From Epiperipatus broadwayi (lineage: Eukaryota; Onychophora; Udeonychophora; Euonychophora; Peripatidae), in assembly GCA_028023455.1 (NCBI GenBank), contig JAQFVV010000013.1, positions 4,220,001-4,284,000 on the forward strand: 64,000 nucleotides of DNA, read 5' to 3'. Positions within the stretch are counted from its first letter, which is position 1. The number at the start of each line of letters is the position of its first letter. Under the pieces are notes generated by a model, which saw nothing but the letters and a program-made list of their open reading frames with translations, was not told where the DNA came from and did not search any database. A program made the translations under genes and the position numbers. This document shows, piece by piece, positions 26,465 through 36,699 of this stretch.

Positions 26465-27092
26465 TCACTTTGAGGAGGAAGGAGGATTCCTTTTTGTTTA
26501 TAGCATTATAATTATTGCAATATGCCAGGCTTCCTTTATTTTATGTTTAGCATCGTTCTTTTCAAGACACATACAATGCTGGCTGATGTAGGTTCAAGTT
26601 TATGGCCAAGTTTGTTTTCATGTCCTAGAAATATGGATTTGGGGTCTGGATTGCTTTAGCCCTTTTGAACAGTATTGATGTTGGAAAAAACTTGTTGCTA
26701 GGCTGCCATGAGATTATTCGAAGTAAATGGTACTGCAGTTGATTTGGTTAAGATCTTATCTACAATTTGTGGAGTTTGTTCAGAAGGAAGTTTATTCTTG
26801 GAGTTGTTGATCAAGTGTTTTAAAATGGGTGGAGTATGGAGGATAATTCTGTAAGTTCAGTGCAAATTTTATTGATAATTTGAGAAACATCAGGGATATG
26901 AGAAAAAGATATCCAGCATTTGATATTGCTTGATGTGGATTTGAATCTTGACATGGAATCAGATCTGATTTTGGTGCAAAAATTTTTAAGAATATTGATA
27001 AGTCTTAAAAACTCATTATAATTGAATATTATAAAAAGGTAAAATTGAAGTTCAAATGTTTTATAATGCACTAAGGATCCACATTCTATCAA
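26465..27092 (-). mobile_element. Penelope-like element 3' fragment, GIY-YIG end (-)
   Basis: Read on the minus strand, the sequence matches the fragment at 34.45-34.96 kb. It gives LKNFCTKIRSDSMSRF, then ISFSHIPDVSQIINKIC (the 'LPYIPG.S..I..I' stretch of the Penelope linker), then SILHPF, then ATSFFQHQY and CLEKNDAKHKIKEAWHI from the GIY-YIG endonuclease region. Several stops break the frame. Penelope-like elements normally encode a reverse transcriptase followed by a GIY-YIG endonuclease. Only the end of that protein remains here. It lies in the opposite orientation to the neighbouring Penelope fragments. Confidence 0.75.
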
Positions 27093-27310
27093 CAGAAAGA
27101 ATTCATGTGCTCCACTGTTGAAAAAAATGGAACATTTAAATGCTGCATTTACATATTAACCCTCATTTGCATATCAAACTACAATATACCTAGGCATAGT
27201 TCTAACTGCTAAAATTTAACAGCTCTATTATTCTAGTAATAATCTTACAAAAGCATGCTTAGTGCTTTATAAAACTTTTGAACTTCAGTTTTAACTTTTT
27301 ATAATGCTAG
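27010..27310. repeat. inverted repeat joining two Penelope fragments
   Basis: The 27012-27066 sequence (ATTATAAAAAGGTAAAATTG, then AAGTTCAAATG...GCACTAAG) is the reverse complement of 27252-27308 (TTAGTGCTTTATAAAACTTT, then TGAACTTCAGTTTTAACTTTTTATAAT). A third copy in plus orientation is at 33493-33545. The pair flanks the junction between the minus fragment at 26.5-27.1 kb and plus-oriented repeat sequence. The inverted arrangement fits the head-to-head copies and partial inverted terminal repeats known for Penelope-like elements, or a later inversion. Confidence 0.6.
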
Positions 27311-27370
27311 ATTATGAATTTATACTAATTACATTATTTGATAATAAGAGAAGCAAACATTTAGAATTAC
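27075..27370 (+). repeat. Penelope-associated repeat, copy 1
   Basis: From CACATTCTATCAACAGAAAG to AAGCAAACATTTAGAATTAC this stretch matches 33330-33605 in the same orientation with moderate divergence. Both copies adjoin Penelope fragments, so it is probably part of the element's terminal or non-coding sequence. Confidence 0.65.
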
Positions 27371-28340
27371 TTAATACATATGGAGACACATCTACTAAAC
27401 AAGATGGCTTGTAAATTATGTAAGTCAATAACGTGAAATAATTAGTTTTCTAAAATCATGTTTAAATTTAAAAATGTAACATTTGTTATAAACAAAGGAA
27501 TATTTAAAAATATTTAAAAATTTAATGGAGGTGTTATTGCAAAAAATTATTCAAGACTGCTGCAGAAATCTAAAATAAGAAATATGCCTACAAAAACATA
27601 TCGAGATTGCTATGTCTAAGGGTCTCTGAAGACCAGTCACATAGTGAAACACTGTAGAATAATTTTACAATAATATTTATTGACAATTTTCACACTGACA
27701 TTTTTGGTAGATAACACAGTAAACAAAGCTAACATTACTGCATAACAAATATCATAAGTTTGAATACTCTATTTAGGAGAGAATTTTCTGCGACAAATTA
27801 AAATACTTAAGCCAATAAATATCACATGATCACCATTTCTTATGCTTGCTTATAACTGTTATAAGCCTGTTTTAAAACACTTAAGCTTTGTTCAGAATTC
27901 ATCTCCAAGCAAACCTTATGACTTTTATAAGTTCAGTACCATTATAACATTAATACTCCAACACTTTCCAGTTAATTACTGCACAATTAATTCTTGGCAA
28001 AGTATTTAATAGGTTTTTCAAAATCTTAATTTACATGGATAAAGGCATGCTCTCTTTATTAGCTTTCTAGAGTGAGATAAAAAGTAATTAAGACTGAAAC
28101 AATTAGTGGGCATTATAGTAAGTAGACTTGATTTATTCAATGTATGTATGAGCATTTATAAAATTCCTCCCGATATTGAAAAAATTAGGTATCATTTTGG
28201 AAAACAAAACTGATAATAATTGAGTAAATTTAGCAGTGATTACACCCCCTGAACTAATTAATAACTTATTAAAACTTGGCTTGAAATTCATTGATGGAAT
28301 CTGTAAGGGTTTAAATAGGGACAATTATTGCTGACATAGA
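27371..28340. other. AT-rich DNA containing a SINE head fragment
   Basis: Mostly featureless. The SINE family 1 head at 27809-27852 is listed separately. From about 28060 the plus strand may already be decayed Penelope sequence leading into the RT fragment, but I could not read motifs there. Confidence 0.4.
27809..27852 (+). repeat. SINE family 1 head fragment
   Basis: TAAGCCAATAAATATCACAT followed by GATCACCATTTCTTATG matches the first ~40 bases of the SINE at 3452 with one substitution. The rest of the element is missing. Confidence 0.65.
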
Positions 28341-28344
28341 AGCA

Positions 28345-29222
28345 AATTTCAAAAATTTATTAAAAAAAGAAAGAGATAAAACAACTAAATTGCTTCAGAC
28401 TATTCATATGGCTAAAGTCAATAAAGAATGGACTCAAAAGATAAATAAAACAAATAAATTATTTAAAAACAATAATATTCCCTGCATCAAGGATGACAAG
28501 AGAAACAGACTGGTGTAGTTAAATAATAATGATTATATACAAAAAATGAATTTGAAAATCACAAATTTACATTTTAAAAGTATAAACACTTATAACACAA
28601 AATATTTTAAAGATAAAATTTGTGTCTACAATTTTGCGAGAACACTGCAATAAAATATATACGCGATCTGAGTATTTATTAATGTACCCATAAATGAGCA
28701 CACCACCATGTTTGCAAATATTAAATTGCATAAAGATGGCCAGTCACTTAGATTTATCATAGATTTTAGTGGGGCATATTACTATAAAGCAACAAAGAAA
28801 ATAACATATTGGTTTAATTAAAGACATTGGCTTTGGCAGCTACACAATAAAATCATCTTCCTGAATGTGTGGAGAAAAGTAAAAAAATAAAAATGAATAA
28901 CAATCATAGGTTTTAGCCTCATTAGATATCTATATATTAACAGAATTCCAGATACTTTGCAACAAATCAATTACCATCCAAATAAAAATGATTTTATAAT
29001 AAGCATGTTAAAATGAATTGACAAAGAAATAGTAGCACTAGCCAATGAAGAATTTTATAAAATGGAGAGTGGATGGCCTATGGGGCATCCACTAAATGGA
29101 ATAGTTTTCAGCATTATACTCTCAAAATTTGAGATTAATATTTTACCCAAATATTTAGACCTTGAATCGAATCACATCTACATGAGATATGTTGATAATA
29201 AGTTTATATATTGAAACAGTTT
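28345..29222 (+). mobile_element. Penelope-like element, reverse-transcriptase fragment (+)
   Basis: The plus strand gives frames broken by stops and frameshifts, in family order. They are an N-terminal stretch (NFKNLLKKERDKTTKLL, near 28350), NDYIQKMN, KLHKDGQSLRFIIDFSGAYY (28730-28780; the Penelope 'LPKIHK.G.PLRPI.S' motif), KKITYW, then EEFYKMESGWPMGHPLNGIV (29045-29105; the 'MGSPLS' box), SKFEINILPKYL, and YMRYVDNKFIY (29180-29215). The last is the catalytic YxDD box, but it reads YVDN. No GIY-YIG part is attached. The clade call is from motif order and wording. The copy is inactive. Confidence 0.8.
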
Positions 29223-30903
29223 CATCCACCTGCCTGTTTCACATATTTTACCCCCACACCTATCTCTATGCCATGTTTAAACACTCTCAGAATATCCATT
29301 TAAACAACATTAAATTACTATATATGTGGGATTGCACATATATGTGAATGGTAAGTCTGTAATTTAATAATATATGTATATATTACAGATATGTATTCAT
29401 TTCAAAAGATTTCTAATTTAAGAAATATTTTAGTCTAAATTTTTAGTTAATTTTATGGTTATATTACTGAAACATGTATATAGATGTTTCCCGATGTTGT
29501 TATTCTATATATATAAAATAAAATTAGTTTTACACTAATTATAAAAGCAGCTTTTAGTTTTACTTGTAAACAACTTTTAAATTAGGTCACACAATAGTCT
29601 TAAAGTAGCATAAACTTGATTTTATAAATCCAAAATTTTAATCATAATTCTCAGAAGTTTATAGAGTTGTAATAATAAACTACAGGGGGGGAATAGGTAG
29701 AAAAAATCTAAATTAGTTTTAACAATTAAATATGTTTTTCTAAAATAAAGTAATGGGTTTTTCAGCTACAGTCAAGCTTGTAAAAATAACCAGGTGGCCA
29801 GAGTTAAGAAAATATAAATACTTCAAATTTTGTGGCCAAGCAGAGAGTTGTATATATAATAAGTGAGTTGTTAACTGAATACATGTTCGTTTTATCTCTG
29901 AAATGGTGGGATAGGTTGGCAATCACTTATCTCTCTCTTCTTGCCAGAGATGGAAGGAATTTTGGTCCAATAAACACAATGAGCTGTCCCTCAGCAAAGC
30001 AGCCCATGAAAGAACCTCCATTAATGTTAAATCCTCACAAAAAGCATCAAATTATTATCATTCCAAGTGCCCAGAACTGCAATGAAGACAACTGACTGGT
30101 ACATTTTTATTCAGAGTTCTGTTCATAAATTGTGACTTTCAATTCTCTATTTTACGCTATCTATTTATTAAACCTGCTTTTACAAACACCTTTTCTAAAA
30201 TCTGCAAAAAAAAAATGTTTGAATCTTGTATAATTGTAAAACTTGTAATATTAAATTATCTCTTAAAGTGTAAAACTACGATAACTTATTTTAAACTAAA
30301 TGTATAACTTTCGGCGGTCTTTTATGCCTATTTCTGATCTATTCAAATTATTCTATAATTTTATCATTGTAATATTATATGTATTTAATATGCCAAATAA
30401 CTTGAAACTGCAAGTATTTATAACTATTATTTTAACTTATTGCTCTGCAAAGATAATTTCAAATCTTTGCTATAATAAATATGAAATAATTGAATTATTA
30501 TTTTTTTTACTCATTGTTTCAAGGTCATGTTATTATTTTACTGATTAATTTTGGATATTAATATTATAATAATCAGTAGTGCTCTAGTTAAATTTGTAGT
30601 CTGCTTAACTCTAGTTATAAACTATAACTATCTATATATGTAACTCGTACATCATAAGAACTAACCACAGAGATATTCTCAAAGTATTTCTAATGTTTTA
30701 TCCATAATTACGCCTCAAATATGCTTTGTCCTCCTTAGATTTATATATGTTAAGATGCAGGTGATAATCTTAAACTAGGTTACTAATTAAGTTAGTCCTT
30801 AAATACTATATTTGAAATACTAAATTGGAGAACAGGGTTGTATAGATATGCAAATAGATGCTATCTAATTTTAAGGCATGCTAAGATAATTTTACATATT
30901 TGC

Positions 30904-30960
<57 letters not shown>

Positions 30961-31648
30961 CAGATGTGTTCTTACTAAGTACACTATGTACAATTAACTG
31001 CTTGCTTCAGAATTCTTGATGAGATGCTGGCGGAGGTCACACTTATTCACTTAGTTCGGGTAAAGCAAACAGTTTTAGAACTGGAACACACAGGTCCAGA
31101 TTATTCATATTAATGCTTATCCAACTCCCTGAACTACTAATGTTCTTATTTGTAGCAAGTTGTTCCAATCATAGGAAAACTGAGCATTTGATGCTGAAGC
31201 CCGTGAATAATAACCCATTCGCATCTTCTAGCTTTATTAATATTTTAATATGTGCCACAGAGTATATAGATAAACCTATAATAAACCAGATTTCTCTCCA
31301 TTTATATTAAATGTTTATCCAGTGTCAGTGTATATACTAATCTAGATTAACATGCTAACCTGCATATTTCTAAGCCTGATTATGGGCTCGACTTAACTTG
31401 TTATATAGATAGATGCCATAGGAACGCTATTAAGTTAGTTATATAACTCTGGCTATTGAGTTTTATATTATTTAGCAGACTACAAAAGAGCTAGAAATTT
31501 GGCATATTAATATAGGCATAAACTTAAATATTGTATTACACTTTATTGAACACTTTATGATGAGATAACATGTAACCTTAATCTCATTAGTTATGTAATG
31601 CTTGCAAGTGTAATCTTTCACATTCCAACTATAAAATTTTGTATATAA
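29223..31648. other. intergenic DNA with an unidentified open stretch and TA microsatellite
   Basis: Positions 29832-30095 (plus) hold an 87-codon frame whose second half (GRNFGPINTMSCPSAKQP and onward) has balanced, protein-like composition. The minus strand of the same stretch also reads protein-like (NINGGSFMGCFAEGQLIVF, near 30040-29985), so the true coding strand, if any, is unclear. I recognise neither. Positions 30907-30955 are (TA)n. A higher-complexity patch with CpG lies at 31015-31085. No gene is established. Confidence 0.4.
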
Positions 31649-31830
31649 ACAAGGCAAACTCTCCATACAGCAGTGCCATCCTGTGCCAACCAGAGTAATC
31701 AATGGATGCCAGAAGGCTTGTGCATAAAATCCCTATCTAATGCCTACTCATTCAATATCCCCAGACTAGTTTCTGGCTTGTGGCCTTCGTCAGTGAGGAG
31801 TTTTGGATCTGAGAGCACTGCACCTAGATC
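31649..31830 (-). mobile_element. SINE family 1, nearly complete copy (-)
   Basis: This is the reverse complement of the SINE at 3452. In plus coordinates it begins AAGGCAAACTCTCCATACAG, passes CCAGAGTAATCAATGGATGC and AGAAGGCTTGTGCATAAAAT, then the core CCCCAGACTAGTTTCTGGCT and TGTGGCCTTCGTCAGTGAGG, and ends at GGATCTGAGAGCACTGCAC. The part corresponding to the GCCAATAAACATCACATG head is not present. The open frame at 31673-32005 starts inside it and is spurious. Confidence 0.8.
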
Positions 31831-32186
31831 TTATGATCTAATGCAACCCTCCAGCAACCACCTTTTATCTCTACTTAACTCTAAAACTATGAGAATGAAA
31901 TTGAAAATGCAAAAATATTTTCAATCTAAGCTCAATAGCTTATATAATCACATGGGTCTGAACTCAGTTCAGCATTCATACATTTTGGTGTCTTTGGCTC
32001 TTTAACAATAATTTTGTATATTTTAGTTTTATTATCTTTTATTTTATTTATTAAATTAATATTATTTAAAATATAACTCGTTTTCATATCTTTATTGACC
32101 GTGAATTCATTTTTATCCAACTCTAGATTTATTTGCACATACATCATTATATATATATATATATATATATCAACTCTAATAGAATG

Positions 32187-32220
<34 letters not shown>

Positions 32221-32539
32221 CATTCTATTAGGTTCCATAATTAATCATTATTATATTAGTGGTTCACTTAGTCATATGTGTGTATATCTCACCAAATCAG
32301 TGTTAATTTAGTTACTTTATGAATCTCTTGTTCCACCCTGGGTGATTGCTGGACCGAGGTTAAATTGAATGTCTGTGTAACTTGGGAAACATCATCCATA
32401 GAATATTAGATCATTGGTCAGAGGTGAAAGGATTGAATGATGGCCGAAATCTGGATTCCACATCCAGATTCGATCAGCTTTAGTGTATTTTGCCTGTGTT
32501 CTAGATTTTGTTGTGTGGAGAAATATTTCTTATCGTTAC
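31831..32539. other. AT-rich DNA with TA microsatellites and an unclassified patch
   Basis: Contains TA/AT microsatellites (see 32146-32231). A higher-complexity patch at 32325-32510 includes TGGCCGAAATCTGGATTCCA and a small inverted repeat (TCTGGATTCC...ATCCAGATTC). The patch may be the distal part of the Penelope fragment that follows, or another SINE. I could not decide. Confidence 0.4.
32146..32231. repeat. two (AT)n tracts; second flanked by a 12-bp inverted repeat
   Basis: (TA)n at 32146-32170 is followed by CTAATAGAATGA (32176-32187), then (AT)n, then TCATTCTATTAG (32220-32231). The two 12-mers are perfect inverted copies, so the stretch 32176-32231 can extrude as a continuous hairpin. 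Confidence 0.85.
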
Positions 32540-33250
32540 AATATGCATCAGAAAATCAAATCAACAATATAAACATGGATCTTGAAAAATCATCACCTTT
32601 ACAATAGACTCTGGAAATTGAAGACAAAATTCACAGGATTAATTTTCTGGTGATATATATCATCCAGAAAAACAATTATGAGCTCAACTTTAAAATAAAT
32701 TTAAAACCTATTCAAATAAGAGGAGCCATTCAGCCCAAGTCAAGAGCACAAATTCACAGGCTTCAATTGTTTCATGCATAGAAACAAAAATTTATGCAAC
32801 TATGAGGTAGATAGGAAGAATAATATTGATGCTTATATCAACGATCTTATAATATTTGAATATAATTGTAACATGCTAATAAAGACAATCAGAAATTTTA
32901 TAATAATGCAAATGAAAAACATACATAATATTCCAAAAGCATGGATAAACCTCCCATACATCCTTAGGATTTCAAAAAGTCTAAGAAATATATGCACTAA
33001 CACTTGCAGAGTAAGCTTTAGATCACCTACATTACTAAACAACTTACTAAACAACTCAAAAGACAAAATACCAGCTGATCACATTCCTCAAATAATCTAT
33101 AAAATCCTATGCAGTATATTATAATAAATATCAAGCAAATAGATCCATAAGAATTGCCCAGCATTGCATACTTGTAAAACACAGCCAAACAGAGTAACAA
33201 ATACAAGTCAATCTTTCTCAATCATGAGCTCACTATGGGCCACACTTTCA
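32540..33250 (+). mobile_element. Penelope-like element, C-terminal linker fragment (+)
   Basis: The plus strand gives EIEDKIHRINFLVIYII (the end of the RT palm/thumb, 'I.FLDLYI'), KPIQIRGAI, then a 116-codon open frame at 32774-33124. That frame contains HRNKNLCNYEVDRKNNIDAY, INLPYILRISKSLRNIC ('LPYIPG.S..I..I'), FRSPTLLNNLLNNSKDKIP, and QIIYKILC, where the GIY-YIG endonuclease should begin. The endonuclease itself is not recognisable downstream. Family knowledge: this linker joins RT to GIY-YIG in Penelope-like elements. There is no YVDD box in this copy. Confidence 0.8.
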
Positions 33251-33324
33251 CATCCACCAATGTGAGAACAATCTGTGATAAAAGATATGACAAAAAAGGA
33301 AAACAAAAAGAGGCTTCTACAATC

Positions 33325-33620
33325 ACAAAGGATTCACATTCTATCAACAGAAAGTCAATTTTCAAAAAATGGAACATTTAAATGCCACATTTACATATTA
33401 AAACTCATGTACATATCAAACCACATCCATATATATAGGATTTTTAACTGCTAAATTTTAAACATAATTCTGGTAGTAATCTGCTGCATGCTTAGTGCAT
33501 TAAAAACTTTTGAATTTCAATTTTACCTTTTCATAATATTTAATTACAAGGCGTTCATAAGAATTACATTATTTGATGAAAAAAGAAATAAACATTTAGA
33601 ATTATTTGATAAGGGTCTTG
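33325..33620 (+). repeat. Penelope-associated repeat, copy 2
   Basis: Same-orientation relative of 27075-27370, beginning AGGATTCACATTCTATCAAC and ending near AACATTTAGAATTATTTGAT. It includes the motif (CTTAGTGCATT...AACTTTTGAATTTC) that is duplicated in inverted form at 27010-27310. Confidence 0.65.
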
Positions 33621-33889
33621 TATTTGAATCCAGACTGGCATAACTCACTAATATATTTGTTGATATTAGATTTATAGTCTGTTTATAGCTTGCACAAGTT
33701 AATATTTCTTTAAAGGAAAGTTTTAAAGTTATGAGTTTGAGGTGTATAATATATTTTTAATTTTAATTGGCTTAATTATCATTTTGTAATTCAAATGAGT
33801 AAAATTCTGTTGGATATACATGTCAAGAAACTTTGTTCCTTTGAATGAGTTGAATGAGTCTTAATGTTTGATTGTCCATGTTAATGAAA

Positions 33890-34651
33890 ATCAGCTTTAT
33901 CATTGAATACTTAAACTGAATCAATGAAGACATAACTTCCTTTTTCAATGGAAAATATTATGCTATGCAAAATAGCTGACTAATGATACTGCCCACAAGT
34001 GGCATAATTTTCAGTATTGTTCTGAGAAATATGGAAACAGATGTTCTATCTAAATATTTCTAACAAATATTGGAGATGATATACATATAATATGTTGATA
34101 ACATCTTCATTTGTGCTCCTGAACTTCAAATTAATAATATCAAATCTGAACTTGCACAAAAATTCTTCTTAACCTGAACTATTGAATATGAAAACTTATT
34201 CAAAGAAATAAAGTTCCTCAATTTGTATATCTAATGGGATATTATTCAATTGAATTACAAAATGATAATTAAACCACTTCAAATTAGAGTATAATACACC
34301 CCATATCCACAACTCCTAATTCCAATAAATGTGCAGATCTGAAAGCTTTCCTACACAGAAATTTCAACTTGTGTAAGCTAGAAACAGACTGCAAGTCTAA
34401 CATCAACAAATATATTAATCCAGTCTAGATACATAATATATTCTTAAGAAATTCTACCCCAAAATCAGATCTGATTCCATGCCAAGTAATCTCAAACCCT
34501 GGATATCTCTTCCTTATATCCCTTGTTTCTTGAAGTACCAATAAAATTTGCACTCAATATTACAGAATTAATCTTCATACTCCACCCATTCTAAATTGTT
34601 TGATCAACAACTGCAAGGATAAACTTCCTTCTGAACAAACTATACAAAATT
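33890..34651 (+). mobile_element. Penelope-like element, RT and linker fragment (+)
   Basis: The plus strand in shifting frames gives PTSGIIFSIVLRNMETDVL (the 'MGSPLS...' box, decayed), YVDNIFICAPELQINNIKSE (34091-34150; again YVDN in the catalytic box), IEYENLFKEIKFLNLYI, KAFLHRNFNLCKLETDCKSN, and FLRNSTPKSDLIPCQVISN. It runs directly into the GIY-YIG part at 34652. It is the same family as 28345-29222 and 26465-27092. Stop codons make it inactive. Confidence 0.8.
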
Positions 34652-34951
34652 GTGTACAAAATGTTATGTAACCTAATTAACTATAGTGCCATTTACTTCA
34701 GAAAATCTAAAGCCAGCCTAGCAACAAGACTTTTCCAACACCAATACCAGTACAAAAGGGCCAAAGATAATCCAAACCACAAATTCATATTTCTAGAGCA
34801 TGAAAACAAACTTGTCCATACATTCAATTCTACATCAGCCAGCATTGTATGTCTAGAAAAAAATGATGCTAAACATAAGATAAAGGAAGCCTGTCATATT
34901 GCCAATAATCATAATGCTATAAATAAAAAAGAATCCTGCTTCTCTCTCTAA
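34652..34951 (+). pseudogene. GIY-YIG endonuclease remnant of the Penelope-like element
   Basis: A 99-codon open frame forms the C-terminal end of the element. It reads MYKMLCNLINYSAIYFRKSK, then SLATRLFQHQYQYKRAK (with the conserved Arg in the TRL.QH position), FIFLEHENKLVHTFN, ASIVCLEKNDAKHKIKEACH and IANNHNAINKKESCF. In the family, this nuclease nicks target DNA for insertion. Here the diagnostic GIY and YIG tripeptides read as .YK and IYF, so the active site looks damaged. It continues in frame order from the RT fragment immediately upstream. The same residues can be read in the minus fragment at 26.5 kb. The start ATG is internal and not a true initiation site. Confidence 0.75.
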
Positions 34952-35984
34952 AGTCATGTAAGCATATTTGCATACAATTCGAATACAATTTACATAATAT
35001 TTATATCACACTCTTTGCCCACAATTTCACTCATTCACTGCTATGATTATAATATCAATATAAAAATACTGAAAGCATGTTTAGCACATTAATTAAATTA
35101 AAAGTTTCTGCTGCTAAACTTTTCTTACTTTGTATTGTCAAGTGCTTAATATATATATATATATATTATAATAGTAATGATAATTAAGTACTATTCATAT
35201 AATTTTAAAATAAAACTACATGGAATCCACACATATGAATATATACTCTAATTATTCTAAATGCATAGAAAAATGCAGAACAAGAGATTTTAAAACATTT
35301 TTATAACATAAATATCTGTAAAGGTATGAACAAATATGTATAATAAGATTATAGATAGACAATTAATATTTTAGATAATATTTTGTTCAACACATTTTTA
35401 TGTCATGTTTGACCTCCCCCTCCTTTTTTTGTTAATATTTTTAATAACAACAAAAAAACTTATTCACTATTTTATCTTTCTTTTTATACAAACTTCATTA
35501 AAAGCATAAATTAAAATAATCTAATTAATTTGAAAAATAAAATTTCAATTTTACAAACAATTAAAATGACTGTCTAAATCTGCAAACTGAAAAAATGAAA
35601 TTAATAATATTCTCCAAAAAATTGTATATTTAAAAGTTTTTTTTACTAAACTGTAAGTTTAAATAATGAAAATATTCTTTGAAATATTAAAATTTAACTT
35701 TTAATTATAAAAAACAATGACAATGAAAAACATTTATAAAGTTTTTGATAATAGGCATTTCACGCTTTGTTTCAGTAAATTTTTAGTTAACATAATTTAT
35801 GTTAAAAAAAAAATATATTCAAATAAAACCATAAATATTATATACCTATTAAATACAAATATTTAATAAATTTACAAAAAAAATAAATAATAATAATCAA
35901 ATAAAAAATTAAGAATATATTTATTTTCTGTTTTTATGAAGTTATCAAAAGCTTATGTCGAACAATCAGAAATATCAACTGCAG
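34952..35984. other. AT-rich intergenic DNA, no gene seen
   Basis: Low-complexity sequence with a TA run at 35149-35166, a CCTCCCCCTCC patch at 35412, and many A-runs. Positions 34952-35075 still echo the 26.35-26.46 kb flank of the minus Penelope fragment, so the element's 3' non-coding tail extends a little past 34951. Confidence 0.45.
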
Positions 35985-36686
35985 AACTGGTGAGCAAATA
36001 ATTGATCAAACAAAGCTTTGTCTCTGTTTAACTTAATTCAGTATTTAATATATAAAATATTTGATCTACAAGAATATGTACAAATTGATGTATATATAAA
36101 TTCTTATATGTTTAATATAACATCAAGAATTGTCATCATCGAATGCATGCAATAAATATAACTCTAAAATTTTCTGACAATACTTATTTTTAGTAATAAA
36201 TATCTAATTTCAGTAATGAAAGTGAGTACATAAATTTTAGTTTTACTTACAATTATAATTATTCTGATTCACCTGATAGATTATTAAATAATAATAAAGA
36301 CTGGAGTGACTTTCACAAAATTTTCTATATCTGCTTTCTCACTTCAAGAAATAGATATCTTCCATTACTTATTATCATTTCACTTAAATGCTAAATACCA
36401 AATTGTATTACTTACTTTTCAAAAACAAAAATTAAAAAAAAAAAGTATCTGATAATTCAATTTGTCATTTTTTAAAGTTTTATATCTATTCTTTTTCCTG
36501 GAATAACCAATTATTTTTTTCTATAGTATTTTAAAGTTTGTAATTATTGTTTTGATATTAGATTAAAATAATCTTTTTAAAAATTTGAAAACAGTGTCAT
36601 TTAATTAGTTTGAAGCTAAAATAATCTAGTTTTTATTTCCCTTAAACTAAAAAATTATTGAATTTGTCTTTGTTTACAATATAACA
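35985..36686 (-). repeat. LTR-like direct repeat, left copy
   Basis: This ~700-bp stretch aligns in the same orientation with 38065-38678, through ACTGGTGA..., ATCATCATC, ACAATAAATATAACT, ATAATAA.GAAGACTGG, TATTACTTATT.TCA, GGAATA..CCA, and ACAATATAA at the end. In minus orientation it starts TGTTATATTGTAAAC, giving the usual TG at the LTR start. The two copies flank an integrase remnant on the minus strand, so this would be the 3' LTR. Both copies have diverged strongly, so the insertion is old. Outer ends are estimates. Confidence 0.65.
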
Positions 36687-36699
36687 TCTTGTTTCATTG

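Noticed and set aside
31673-32005. 110-codon plus-strand frame
   Set aside because: Its first 50 codons lie in the reverse strand of a SINE family 1 copy that is non-coding elsewhere.
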